Numbered from the stretch's first letter, positions 1 to 8,447 are shown. The stretch: 47,262 nt of DNA from Deltaproteobacteria bacterium (GCA_016932235.1 JAFGDF010000151.1:1-47262), one strand, 5' to 3'. Notes: generated from the sequence alone by a model not told the origin. Translations and numbers: made by a program.

Positions 1-70
1 CTGTCTTCTTGGTGAAAACAGGAAAACTTAAAAAATCATCGCACAATTGTCATAAACATTCATTGCGTGC

Positions 71-99
71 AAAATTCAGGTAATAACACCTGCAATTTT
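71..99. terminator. Imperfect hairpin upstream of the first gene
   Basis: Bases 71-81 and 88-99 form an imperfect inverted repeat (AAAATT-AGGT against ACCT-AATTTT with small bulges), ending in a short T run. It could be the terminator of a gene left of the window, or part of the leader of the first flavoprotein gene. Nothing else recognisable was seen in bases 1-171. Confidence 0.3.
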
Positions 100-171
100 C
101 TAACCGGACAAGGATGGATTAAAATATACTTTTGATTACTAATAAAAGATTGAAGAAAGGATTATTCGCAT

Positions 172-1011
172 ATGGGAAAGGTGAAGGTAAAGATCTTGGG
201 CTTGTCCATGGCACACCGCAAAGGCAGAAATACGAGCTGGATGGTGGAGTATGCACTCAAGGCAGCCGAGAAGTTCGGCAGGAGGGTCAGCGATGTTGCG
301 GAAGTGGAAACGGAATTCATGGATCTGGCCAATAAGAAGATAGAGATGTGCTGGGAGTGTCCGGATTATCCCTGTCGGCCGAACAACGGCGCGGACTGGA
401 AGAAAGGTTTTAAGCCTGAGGGGTTTGGATGTCCCATAAAGGACGATTATCTTGCGAAGAAGGTCATGCCTAAAGTGGCGGAAGCAGACGCGTTTGTTTT
501 TGGGTGCCCGGTTTATACCGGAACGTGTACCAGTCTCTTTATTACCGTAATGGAGCGCCTTAAGGCGGGGATCTGGAAAGGTTATTTCTCAAACAAGCCG
601 GTCGGTTCGGTCACGGTCGGTACGATGCCGCTCGGGGGACACGAGAGCACACTTCAGCAGATGAATAACGTGACGAGGTATCTGGAAATGATACCGGTGT
701 CCGTCGGACTCGGTGCTTGCGGCATATCAGGACTTCCTTATGGTCCACTGGCGGCTGACGATGACGGGCACATAATCGGCGTCAAGAACGATAAGTATTG
801 CCAGTCCCAGTGTGTGGCCGTAGGCCGGAGGGTGGCCGAAATATCCGTAATGCTGGCCGTTGCCAAGAAACAACTGGGAAAGCTTTATGATGATGAGTTT
901 GCCCGATACTATACTCGGCCGCATGGCGGCGCAGCCAGAGACTGGTTCAATCTGGATGCGGCGAATCACGAATACATGATGAATCTGACGCCGTCGACGT
1001 TCAGAAAATAA
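172..1011 (+). CDS. Iron-sulfur-flavoprotein-like NAD(P)H-dependent FMN reductase family protein (copy 1)
   Basis: A 279-residue protein of the flavodoxin-like/NADPH-dependent FMN reductase fold. It opens with a strand and the loop ILGLSMAHRKGRNTS, which would bind the FMN phosphate, and has the mid-protein flavodoxin signature ADAFVFGCPVYTGT near residues 105-118. Four cysteines at 60, 63, 68 and 87 (C-x2-C-x4-C-x18-C) precede that signature, where iron-sulfur flavoproteins carry their compact cluster motif, so a cluster is possible but unproven. The likely role is cytosolic electron transfer with an unknown partner. The start is preceded by AAGAAAGG. The next gene is a clear paralogue 46 bases downstream, so the two are probably co-transcribed. 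Confidence 0.75.
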   Translation: MGKVKVKILGLSMAHRKGRNTSWMVEYALKAAEKFGRRVSDVAEVETEFMDLANKKIEMCWECPDYPCRPNNGADWKKGFKPEGFGCPIKDDYLAKKVMPKVAEADAFVFGCPVYTGTCTSLFITVMERLKAGIWKGYFSNKPVGSVTVGTMPLGGHESTLQQMNNVTRYLEMIPVSVGLGACGISGLPYGPLAADDDGHIIGVKNDKYCQSQCVAVGRRVAEISVMLAVAKKQLGKLYDDEFARYYTRPHGGAARDWFNLDAANHEYMMNLTPSTFRK

Positions 1012-1057
1012 CGTGTATGAGGCAATCTAATATCGTGTCGAATGAGAGGAGATTATA

Positions 1058-1927
1058 ATGGAAAAACTTAAGATAAAGATTCTCGGTCTGTCCTGCTCCA
1101 ACAGGGTGAACAGCGATATAGCATGGATGGTACGATATTCGCTCAAGATCATAGATAAATTCGGAAGACGCGTGAAGGAAGTCGCGGAGTATGAAACAGA
1201 GTTCGTTGAGCTTGCAGATAAGGACCTGAAGCGCTGTTATAATTGCGATAAGAGGCCGTGCATACCCTTCGGCGGAAAGCCAACGGATGAAATCGGAGTT
1301 GAGCAAAGCAACGCCGCGTGCCATGTGAAGGATTACCACCAGATACTGGGCCCGAAGATTCAGGAATCGGACGGTCTGCTCATCGGTTCCCCCACGTCAC
1401 TGGGAACCTATAACAGCAGATTCAGACTGTTATGGGAATGCATAGGAAGAGGAAGAGAGAATCTGGGTGGAATACCATTCCATCACCACAATAACAGGCT
1501 CCCTATCGGGGTTCTCACCTGTACGGACGAAGGACCGGGTATGGGTTCGGAGACATGTCTTAACGATATGAACACATCCGTGAGAATACTTGAAGCGATG
1601 CCCGTCAGCCAGGGCCATGGAGCGACACTTATGCGCAGGCCTTCATGGCGGGAGGGAAAGATACCTGACGGAGCAGAGAATACGGTAAAGAACAATCCCG
1701 ACTATTTCCGGTTCATGTTTTACACGGCGAGGAGAGTGGCTGAGTTCGCTTTAATGATCAAACTGACAAAGGAAAGATTGGGCGATGTTTACTATAATGA
1801 ATTCATGGGGCGATATCATGAGCCATGGGCCCCGGATGAACTGTGGGCGTGGAGGCGCCTGGACCCAGAGGACGAGAAGGATATGGCTGATTTCCCTATT
1901 GACACAAGGCCGGTCCGTCGGATGTAG
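1058..1927 (+). CDS. Iron-sulfur-flavoprotein-like NAD(P)H-dependent FMN reductase family protein (copy 2)
   Basis: A 289-residue paralogue of the preceding gene. The two share the N-terminal strand-loop (KIKILGLS then a polar phosphate loop), the FGRRV-(S/K)-(D/E)VAE segment and the cysteine pattern, here at residues 60, 63, 68 and 88 (C-x2-C-x4-C-x19-C), followed by SDGLLIGSPTSLGTYNS. Copy 2 has an insertion around residues 140-150 (GGIPFHHHNNRLP). The ATG has a good ribosome site, GAGAGGAG, seven bases upstream. The tandem arrangement suggests either a heterodimer or duplicated enzymes with different substrates. Substrate and redox partner cannot be read from the sequence. The gene ends about 10 bases before the decayed dehydrogenase. 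Confidence 0.75.
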   Translation: MEKLKIKILGLSCSNRVNSDIAWMVRYSLKIIDKFGRRVKEVAEYETEFVELADKDLKRCYNCDKRPCIPFGGKPTDEIGVEQSNAACHVKDYHQILGPKIQESDGLLIGSPTSLGTYNSRFRLLWECIGRGRENLGGIPFHHHNNRLPIGVLTCTDEGPGMGSETCLNDMNTSVRILEAMPVSQGHGATLMRRPSWREGKIPDGAENTVKNNPDYFRFMFYTARRVAEFALMIKLTKERLGDVYYNEFMGRYHEPWAPDELWAWRRLDPEDEKDMADFPIDTRPVRRM

Positions 1928-1934
1928 TGGTTTC

Positions 1935-2219
1935 AGGATGTTATTGACCTCATCCCTATACAGGGAAGACTCATTTCTTGCTTTTGCCGATGCAGGAGCG
2001 GATGTCGGCGTAAGCAGCCGGACTCTGTCAGAATTGAAAGAAGTGGCGGAAGGCGCAAGGGCAAGAGGTCACAGGGGGTTGCCGTTTCTCGCCGATGCGG
2101 GGGATATGGATGACTTGACAGAATCGATAGGCAAGGTCCTGTCGGAATTCGGCAGGATTGACATATTTGTAAACGATGCCGGTAGGTCCTCCGATTCCCC
2201 TCGGAGATATTTAACATGT
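1935..2219 (+). pseudogene. Remnant of a short-chain dehydrogenase/reductase (SDR)
   Basis: In the frame of codons starting at multiples of three, the translation reads LAFADAGADVGVSSRT, then a stretch ending ADAGDMDDL, then EFGRIDIFVNDAGRSSD. This is the first third of a classical SDR: Rossmann strand 2 and the NNAG-like motif. The N-terminal TGxxxGIG cofactor loop is damaged: a plausible remnant (DLI-IQGRLIS) lies in a different frame just upstream, so there is a deletion plus a frameshift. After about 2219 the similarity stops, and the catalytic Ser, Tyr and Lys are absent. No start codon with a ribosome site is present. The fragment lies between the flavoproteins and the aldehyde dehydrogenase and probably belonged to the same catabolic cluster. 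Confidence 0.7.
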
Positions 2220-2344
2220 GACATGAAGGAGATTAAAAAGGTTACCAAGACTGGTAATGGCTTGACCATGTGTCAATCCAATGTGTTTTATCCGTAACTG
2301 TTGTGAGTGCAGGGGGAGCGAATAAAAGAGAGGAGGAAGGATGG

Positions 2345-3790
2345 ATGAAGAATTACAAGATGTGGATTGGTGGGGAATGGGTTGAAGCCGCCTCCGGCAG
2401 GGTCTATTCAGATGTCAATCCGGCTACAGAAGAAGTTATCGCACGGATTCCACAGGCCGATGTTGAGGACATTGATAAGGCTGTTGAATCTGCTAGAAAG
2501 GCTTTTGCAGTATGGTCGAAGAAAACGCAAAAAGAACGTTCTGAAATCATAAGCCGGATTGCGGTATCGATAAAAGACAGAATGGAAGAACTTGTTCAAT
2601 CCGAAATCCTCGATCATGGTTCGCCGATGCCGGTCGCCCGTGTTTTCGCCCAAATGGCGGTACAGCATTTTGAGTATGCAGCTGTAGCAGGCAGGTCGGT
2701 TATGGGAGAAGGTGTGATCAAGCAGCACACAAATACGATAGCCTACTTTCAACGCGAACCCATTGGGGTCTGCGCCTGTATTACACCATGGAACTTTCCC
2801 CTCATGGTAAGTGCGAAGATTTCAGCAGCACTTACCGTCGGGAACACGTGCGTGCTGAAGCCACCGAGCATATGCGCTTTACCAGCTCTAAAACTCGCCG
2901 AGATACTGGAACAGCATGACCTGCCTCCAGGTACGGTAAATATTGTCACCGGTCCCGGAAATGTTGTTGGGAAAGCGCTTGCCTCTCATCGCGATGTCGG
3001 TATGATAGCTTTTACCGGAAGCCATGATACAGGCAGCGCCATAATGGCCGCTGCGAGCCGAACTGTGAAGCCTCTGTTCATGGAGCTTGGAGGAAAGAAT
3101 CCCTTTATTGTTCTGCAGGATGCCAATCTGAACGCCGCTGTGGGAAAAGCGGCATTTGCATCCTTTTTTAACAGTGGCATGGTTTGTGCCTGCCCGGGCA
3201 GATATTATATCCATGAAAGTCTTTATGACGAATTTACCGAAAGATTTGCTGGCGCGGCGGAATCTCTCGTTGTCGGCGACCCGACCGATCCAAAAACCCA
3301 GATGGGCCCTGTGATCAGCGAAGAGCACAGGACAAAAGTGGAGCGATACATTAAGACAGGCATTGAAGAAGGGGCTAAGTTGGTATTCGGGGGCAAAAGG
3401 CCAACCGATCCGGCGCTGGACAAAGGCTATTTTATATTGCCTACCGTATTTACTCATGTCACCCAGGATATGAAGATAGCGAGAGATGAGATCTTTGGGC
3501 CGGTCGCCTGCTTTTTGAAGTTCTCATCCGAGGATGAGGTAATAGAGAAGGCCAATGACAATGAGTACGGATTATGTGCTTCCGTATGGACAAAAAATAT
3601 TTCAAAGGCGAGGAAGTTCGCCAACGCTTTGCAGGCAGGAACCGTCTGGGTAAATGATCACATGGGGGACTTGGATTTTGGATTGCCGTGGGGAGGATTC
3701 AAACAGAGTGGCTTCGGTAAGGAAAACGATGTTATGGGTCAGGAGGAATACACACAGGTCAAGGTAATCAGTATAACCATGCCCGAATAA
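2345..3790 (+). CDS. NAD(P)-dependent aldehyde dehydrogenase
   Basis: A 481-residue member of the aldehyde dehydrogenase superfamily, which oxidises an aldehyde to an acid with NAD(P). Landmarks in order are N-terminal MWIGGEWVEAASG, the PWNFPL motif with the catalytic Asn near residue 145, the cofactor loop FTGSHDTG, the general base Glu in MELGGKNPF, the catalytic Cys in FNSGMVCACPGR, and EIFGPV near residue 385. The open frame extends upstream to 2270, but the ATG at 2345 has AGGAGG at 2331-2336 with an eight-base spacer and matches the usual family length. Substrate cannot be assigned; the semialdehyde/betaine-aldehyde-like branch is plausible. It is intact, although the genes on both sides are decayed. 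Confidence 0.92.
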   Translation: MKNYKMWIGGEWVEAASGRVYSDVNPATEEVIARIPQADVEDIDKAVESARKAFAVWSKKTQKERSEIISRIAVSIKDRMEELVQSEILDHGSPMPVARVFAQMAVQHFEYAAVAGRSVMGEGVIKQHTNTIAYFQREPIGVCACITPWNFPLMVSAKISAALTVGNTCVLKPPSICALPALKLAEILEQHDLPPGTVNIVTGPGNVVGKALASHRDVGMIAFTGSHDTGSAIMAAASRTVKPLFMELGGKNPFIVLQDANLNAAVGKAAFASFFNSGMVCACPGRYYIHESLYDEFTERFAGAAESLVVGDPTDPKTQMGPVISEEHRTKVERYIKTGIEEGAKLVFGGKRPTDPALDKGYFILPTVFTHVTQDMKIARDEIFGPVACFLKFSSEDEVIEKANDNEYGLCASVWTKNISKARKFANALQAGTVWVNDHMGDLDFGLPWGGFKQSGFGKENDVMGQEEYTQVKVISITMPE

Positions 3791-3809
3791 ACAACCGTCT
3801 CAGGCGAAG

Positions 3810-4281
3810 ATGCCGGAATTTTTTGATGCCGTTAGGATTGGGGCGGCCGAGATGGCTTGCTGTGACTGGGCTATCTTCTCTTTTCTCGATACGAAACTGT
3901 CGGCACCATCAACACCGTTTCTTGTCGATACCCTGGAGGGTTCGATATATATTTAAAAAAAGTTGGTGCCCCTCTACGATGCGCTCTTCCAGGAGAAATT
4001 CAATGTACAAGGATATTCGGGATATTCTTCAGGAAGAGATCGAGTGGACATCCCGATGGATGGAAGAGGCAGTCATAACGCTGGAACAGGAAGACTTGAA
4101 AGATCTGAGGGATAAAGGGAACGAGGCAATTTTTATACCGAAAGCAGAGCGTGAAAAATGGAGCATATTGTCGGCCCCGATAGGGTCTCAACCTCCGAAG
4201 CAGTTTGCCGGTGCTATCAGTTCAACTGTCCCAGGAGCTGTTCAAAAACGGCTTGATGCTGCATTGAAAGAGGTCCTCTGA
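3810..4281 (+). pseudogene. Broken TRAP transporter substrate-binding protein (DctP family)
   Basis: Two frames carry different pieces of one DctP-type protein. From 3810 one frame reads PEFFDAVRIGAAEMA, DWAIFSFLDTKLSAP and TPFLVDTLEGSIYI, reaches a TAA at 3954-3956, then continues KKLVPLYDALFQEKFNVQG. From about 4003 the next frame reads YKDIRDILQEEIEWTSRWM, then IPKAEREKW, the C-terminal helices typical of the family. The signal peptide and first part are missing, a stop codon interrupts lobe 1, and the middle of the protein (including the ligand-binding Arg region) is deleted at the frame junction near 4000. It begins 20 bases after the aldehyde dehydrogenase stop. The separate intact operon at 5.4-8.4 kb has its own DctP. 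Confidence 0.75.
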
Positions 4282-4632
4282 TGATCATTGATTGACACTC
4301 GCATTGCTTTCCAAACCACTTCTGATCTGGTTCTGTTAATCCCTTATGCTGGAGGCGCTGTGCCTTTTCTTTGCCCTCGCTGGGGCATGATTTATTGTTA
4401 TAAAATTTCTAAAACACTTTATAATATTTTACCAAATCCGCCTTAAAAATTTTTCCAGGGCTGACAGTCTGTCGGACTTTGGCAGAAAAACGCAATTTTA
4501 AGGATCTTAAACGTGGATAAATATTAAATCTCCTTGAAAATATGGATTATGTCTGTTAATTTCCCTTAAAAGCATTGTGCTGTATGTTCAGAATGCACAA
4601 TCAGGAAAGATATCTTTTACGGAGATTATATT
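4282..4632. other. Intergenic region before the FmdE-family gene
   Basis: This 351-base AT-rich gap has no credible gene. It holds a possible weak promoter for the FmdE-family gene (TTGTTA at 4395 and TATAAT at 4420-4425, with a long 19-base spacer). It also holds a small hairpin whose loop reads GGACTTT, at about 4471-4487; this resembles the stronger hairpin before the HIT gene at 33.66 kb. No known riboswitch consensus was recognised. Confidence 0.5.
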
Positions 4633-5196
4633 ATGAACATATTGTCTTATACTTATGAGGAATTCATGGAAATGGTTGGCCGGTTTCACAATTATGCGGC
4701 TCCGGGCGTTGTTTTAGGCGGGTACATGGTCGATCTGGCGGTTAAACAGCTTCCTGAAAATATTCTCTATGACGCAATAAGCGAAACAAAGTCCTGCCTT
4801 CCGGATGCAATACAGATATTGACTCCATGCACGATCGGCAATGGATGGTTAAGGGTCTATGACCTGAACCTTTACGCCTTATCACTTTTTGATAAGAATT
4901 CCGGTGACGGGATAAGGGTCTTCCTTGACTCGGAAAAAATCGCAGAGCGGCATGAGATTAAGAACTGGCTTTATAAATTAAAGCCAAAGGCAGAACAGGA
5001 CATTGATCTTTTAAACGACCAGATAAAAGAGGCAGGTTCGAGTGTTTGCAGCTATCACCCTGTAAAGATTAAACCGGATTTGCTTGAAAAGAATCACAAA
5101 GGCAAGATTTCAGACTGCCCGGAATGTAAGGAACCTTATCCCATAGAAGACGGAGCAATATGCCGTAAGTGCCAGGGGAACAGCCCCTACGTATAA
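4633..5196 (+). CDS. FmdE-family protein with C-terminal zinc ribbon
   Basis: A 187-residue protein of the family named for subunit E of formylmethanofuran dehydrogenase. The FmdE domain covers residues 1-125: GRFHNYAAPGVVLGGYM, the ETKSCLPDAIQ segment, and LTPCTIGNGWLRV. The C-terminus has a CPEC-x11-CRKC zinc ribbon (residues 159-180). The usual FHGHxCPG motif is FHNYAAPG here, so a His and a Cys of the canonical site are missing, while the later SC and PC cysteines remain. In bacteria the family occurs near molybdenum or tungsten enzymes, but its function is not settled. The ribosome site GGAG is eight bases before ATG. It converges with the dctM gene. Confidence 0.8.
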   Translation: MNILSYTYEEFMEMVGRFHNYAAPGVVLGGYMVDLAVKQLPENILYDAISETKSCLPDAIQILTPCTIGNGWLRVYDLNLYALSLFDKNSGDGIRVFLDSEKIAERHEIKNWLYKLKPKAEQDIDLLNDQIKEAGSSVCSYHPVKIKPDLLEKNHKGKISDCPECKEPYPIEDGAICRKCQGNSPYV

Positions 5197-5450
5197 GTTA
5201 GTGCGCGCTATGACGGTAAATGCTCATCTATGTAAAGCAGTACGAATCTTTCCGCGGTATATGCCCCTGCGAGCATTATTTCTCTTTTATCCTCCTTTGC
5301 AGAAGACCATGGGGTTACCCATGGATGAATGCACAAATTTAAGCAAAGCTACGGCGTGATGTCGTCCTCAGGTTGAGGCGCATAACTGCGGCGTAGCCGT
5401 GGCGAAGCCGGGTAATATTATGGGAGCACGGGTTTACGCGTGGAGCTCCA
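5197..5450. other. Convergent intergenic region with palindromes
   Basis: The gap between two converging genes holds a 7-bp perfect hairpin at 5307-5324 (CCATGGG, loop GTTA, CCCATGG). Near 5430-5447 is a second foldable stretch in which GGAG-CACG faces CGTG-GAG-CTCC. No T run follows either, so they are not textbook intrinsic terminators. The GC-rich 5370-5450 segment differs in composition from the rest and shares short words with the end of the window (see findings). Confidence 0.4.
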
Positions 5451-6749
5451 TTAGGCCATTTTTTGAGGCAGAAAAAGACATATCTGAGGAAAAACAACCA
5501 GCAGAAATACTTGAATAAGATCAGTTATGAGAAATGGGATGATTCCCTTATAAATCTTCCCCATGGGGATGTCAGTAACTCCTGCCAGTACAAACACATT
5601 TATTCCCACAGGTGGAGCGATCATGCCTATTTCCATTGTCCTTGTCATAATGATCCCAAACCAGATTGGATCGAATTCCAGATGAAGGATTATTGGGTAG
5701 ATAATGGGGAGGGTAAGCAGCATGATGGCCATTTCGTCCATGAGGGCACCAAGTATAACCAGAAGGACCAGCATCAGGGAAAGGACAATATAACGATTGG
5801 GAGATACATTGATGATCCATGTGGCCAGAGAATTGGGTACCTGGGAAATGGTCAGAAAGTATCCGAATAGTATAGCTCCCAGGAGTATCCAGAATACCAT
5901 TCCGGTAGTTACGGTTGTTTTAGTAAACGCTTCCTTTACATAGCCCCAGTTTAACTGACCGCGGAAAATGAGCGATATAAAAGCGCCGGTGGCCCCGATA
6001 CCTGCTGCCTCACTGGGGGTAAAAAGGCCCGTATAGATGCCGCCTATTACGAGCAAGAACAGGGCGGCGACATCCCAGGAGTAGGATACTGATTTGACCT
6101 TCTGATTTATTGTCGTCTTGGGGCCTCTGGGTCCGAAATCAGGCCTTATGGAAACGATTACCTTAATGGTCAAGAAGTACATAACTGCTTCCATAATTCC
6201 TGGAATGAACCCGGCTAAAAACAATTTTCCAATGGACGACTCTGTGATGATCCCGTAGACCACCAGTATAATGCTTGGCGGGATCAGAACACCGATGCTG
6301 CCCCCGGCAGCGACACAACCGCCGGCAAGCTGGCTGTTGTAATTATATTTTTTCATTTCCGGAATGGTAAGTGTGCCAAAGGTGGCGGTTGTGGCAATGG
6401 CGCTACCGCATATGGCGGCAAATGCAGCGGAGGCGCCAACAGTGGCCATGGCCAGTCCACCCTTGAGATGACCTATCCATGTATAGGCTGTTCGGTAAAG
6501 GCTGGCGCCCAGGCCAGATGTGGCTGCCAGGTTTCCCATCAGAACAAATAGCGGTATGACACATAGATCAAAACTGGAGAAGGTGCTATAGGGAGCGGAT
6601 TTTAATAATCCGAGAGCCGGTTGCACACCGGCAAGCAAGCCAAAACCGAGGACACCGACAACACCCATGGCTACTCCGATTTGGGCACCGGCAAAAAGCA
6701 ATACCAGCAGGAGGAAAAAACCGAAAATGCCGACTGTTAACGGGTCCAT
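5451..6749 (-). CDS. dctM: TRAP transporter large permease subunit (DctM)
   Basis: A 432-residue, very hydrophobic protein with about 12 membrane segments, the size and character of DctM, the sodium-coupled transport channel of tripartite periplasmic (TRAP) transporters. Family features include PLFVLMGNLAATSGL, the GASAAFAAICGSAIATTATFG segment and GGSIGVLIPPSI, and the late motif MEIGMIAPPVGINVFV. It overlaps the dctQ frame by 13 bases, indicating co-translation, and is third in the operon dctP-dctQ-dctM. It works in the inner membrane with DctQ and receives substrate from DctP. The substrate is unknown, probably a carboxylate. Confidence 0.95.
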   Translation of the reverse strand: MDPLTVGIFGFFLLLVLLFAGAQIGVAMGVVGVLGFGLLAGVQPALGLLKSAPYSTFSSFDLCVIPLFVLMGNLAATSGLGASLYRTAYTWIGHLKGGLAMATVGASAAFAAICGSAIATTATFGTLTIPEMKKYNYNSQLAGGCVAAGGSIGVLIPPSIILVVYGIITESSIGKLFLAGFIPGIMEAVMYFLTIKVIVSIRPDFGPRGPKTTINQKVKSVSYSWDVAALFLLVIGGIYTGLFTPSEAAGIGATGAFISLIFRGQLNWGYVKEAFTKTTVTTGMVFWILLGAILFGYFLTISQVPNSLATWIINVSPNRYIVLSLMLVLLVILGALMDEMAIMLLTLPIIYPIILHLEFDPIWFGIIMTRTMEIGMIAPPVGINVFVLAGVTDIPMGKIYKGIIPFLITDLIQVFLLVVFPQICLFLPQKMA

Positions 6750-7249
6750 TTTTTTTCAATTTCCGCCGCGAGGCTAAGCAAGTCGAGGAAAAACACAATC
6801 AACGTAATCAGAAAGGCAAAGGCGACGCTAAAAATAAAGGGATAGACCGAGATGCGTAACACCGCAGAGGTTATGCCGGTGGTATAAACTTCCTGGATCT
6901 GACTGGCGGTCATCAACGTTATAGACATGGTGTAGGCGATGGCCAGTATGGTCATGAGACAGGCCAGGACACGCTTTACAGTCTGTTTAAAGGCATCGGT
7001 CAATATGTCCACAGCAATATGCCCGCCTTGATGCGCGCATACCGTCACTGAGAAAGATACAGTGACGGCCATACTGTATTCGATAAGCTCGTATGCCCCT
7101 GAAATCGGTCGGTTAAAAAATCGCAGGATAACATCACAGGCAACTAGAACCATCATAAAAAAGAGCGTGCCACCTGCAATAAACCCTATAAATCGGATTA
7201 ATGGGTGGATTATCCGGTCACAACGAGCCGCTACGCCTTGAAAACTCAT
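6737..7249 (-). CDS. dctQ: TRAP transporter small permease subunit (DctQ)
   Basis: A 170-residue membrane protein with four predicted membrane segments (IGFIAGGTLFFMMVLVACDV near the start, then three more), matching DctQ. The family sequence VILRFFNRPISGAYELIEY is present. The frame can be extended to a TTG at 7270, but the ATG at 7249 has GAGG nine bases upstream and begins MSFQGVAARCDR, so it is preferred. It lies 77 bases after dctP and overlaps dctM by 13 bases. It helps DctM form the membrane complex. Confidence 0.92.
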   Translation of the reverse strand: MSFQGVAARCDRIIHPLIRFIGFIAGGTLFFMMVLVACDVILRFFNRPISGAYELIEYSMAVTVSFSVTVCAHQGGHIAVDILTDAFKQTVKRVLACLMTILAIAYTMSITLMTASQIQEVYTTGITSAVLRISVYPFIFSVAFAFLITLIVFFLDLLSLAAEIEKKWTR

Positions 7250-7326
7250 GCATTTTTGCCTCTTGATCAAGACGGCAACCGGACCCTTTTCCAGATTAAA
7301 TAAAAAAGAATCCGGTTAGTATTAGT

Positions 7327-8355
7327 TTATTTGCTCAGGGCAATAGTGGTATCAAGGATTTCCCTGGCGTTTTGACAACCTTTGGCCTCCATTTGTTTCA
7401 CCCAGTTCTCCCAGATAGGTTTACCGCCGATTTCCAACCACCTTTCACGTTCGGCGGAGGTGAGTGTGAAAAGGTTGAATTCTTTGCCTTCTTTTTTGAT
7501 TTTCTCCAGGGTAAGCGGCTTCATGACATCGAAAAAACCATGACCCCAATATTTAGAACCTTCGAGACTTCCTCGTGCAGTAAAGGCATCCTTGACATCC
7601 TGGGGCAGGCTGTTCCATTTTGCCTTGTTCATGGAAACGGAAAAATATACGGCAGGGAATGGCGTTTCAGTGTGGTATTTTGTCACTTCATACAATCGGA
7701 ACCCATCAATGGCTTCCCATGGGGCTCCCATACCATCGATTACGCCTTTTTGCAGGGAAAGATAATTATCCGGCATGGGAATCAGCATCGGGATGCCACC
7801 CAGGGTGCGAACCATATCAGTGGGTGGACCGCCTGTCATCCTTATTTTGAGACCCTTGAGATCCTCCAGGGTTTTAACGGGCTTGTTCGTCGTAATCAGG
7901 CCATATGGATGGCTGGAATAAAACAGGATAACGTGGACATCTTTAAATTCGTTCTGGATTCCAGGAAACTTCTCATACAGCTTCCATAAGACCTCACTTC
8001 CCTTTTCTGCTGTTGTAAAAGGCAGGGCAGGCAGGCTGATCACATCGGTAATAGGGGTCAGGTTGGGCCAGTATCCATGAAAACACCAGCCTATGTCCGT
8101 TATATTGTTCTTGACGGCATCCCACATATTTGGACCCTTGGCCAGGCTCTGGCCGTAGTACCCCTTTATTTGAACCTTCCCGTTGCAGGATTTTTCCACG
8201 CTTCTGAACCATGGTTCCGAGCAATTAATGGAGCTATAAGCGGTCTCAGGGTTCTGATGCGCAAACCGAAGCTGGATAGTATCGGCGTAAGTCATTGAGG
8301 CAAAAGCAAAAACCAACAAAATACCTATAAAGAAATACACTTTTTGTTTCTTCAT
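7327..8355 (-). CDS. dctP: TRAP transporter periplasmic substrate-binding protein (DctP)
   Basis: A 342-residue exported binding protein. The start at 8355 (MKKQKVYFFIGILL) gives a clean signal peptide with likely cleavage after TYA, and has GGGGGC just upstream; the longer frame from 8442 adds a non-signal extension. Family marks are LRFAHQNPETAYS, LKGLKIRMTGG with the Arg that usually binds the substrate carboxylate, and PDNYLSLQKGVIDG. First gene of the TRAP operon. Mature protein captures substrate in the periplasm and hands it to DctQM. The branch (C4-dicarboxylate, other organic acid) cannot be decided from the sequence. Confidence 0.94.
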   Translation of the reverse strand: MKKQKVYFFIGILLVFAFASMTYADTIQLRFAHQNPETAYSSINCSEPWFRSVEKSCNGKVQIKGYYGQSLAKGPNMWDAVKNNITDIGWCFHGYWPNLTPITDVISLPALPFTTAEKGSEVLWKLYEKFPGIQNEFKDVHVILFYSSHPYGLITTNKPVKTLEDLKGLKIRMTGGPPTDMVRTLGGIPMLIPMPDNYLSLQKGVIDGMGAPWEAIDGFRLYEVTKYHTETPFPAVYFSVSMNKAKWNSLPQDVKDAFTARGSLEGSKYWGHGFFDVMKPLTLEKIKKEGKEFNLFTLTSAERERWLEIGGKPIWENWVKQMEAKGCQNAREILDTTIALSK

Positions 8356-8427
8356 AATAGCCCCCTTTTCGTTTAATAGATTGATAATAGATGGGCTGTA
8401 GCCCAATGAAGGTAAGGAAAAAATATC

Positions 8428-8447
8428 CCGGAATAGATTCATTCCGG
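8428..8447 (-). terminator. Probable intrinsic terminator of the cooC-serC-asnS operon
   Basis: A perfect 7-bp inverted repeat (CCGGAAT, six-base loop, ATTCCGG) lies in the 305-base gap between asnS and dctP. On the minus strand it is followed by GATATTTTTT, fitting termination after asnS; on the plus strand a shorter TTTT follows. A small palindrome TGGGCT-GT-AGCCCA at 8392-8405 lies just upstream of dctP. Nothing else is evident in 8356-8660. Confidence 0.6.

Noticed and set aside
5463..5870. 135-codon plus-strand frame
   Set aside because: It is the antisense of dctM, without a ribosome site or domain, and has a Tyr/His/Gln-rich composition unlike the neighbouring proteins.
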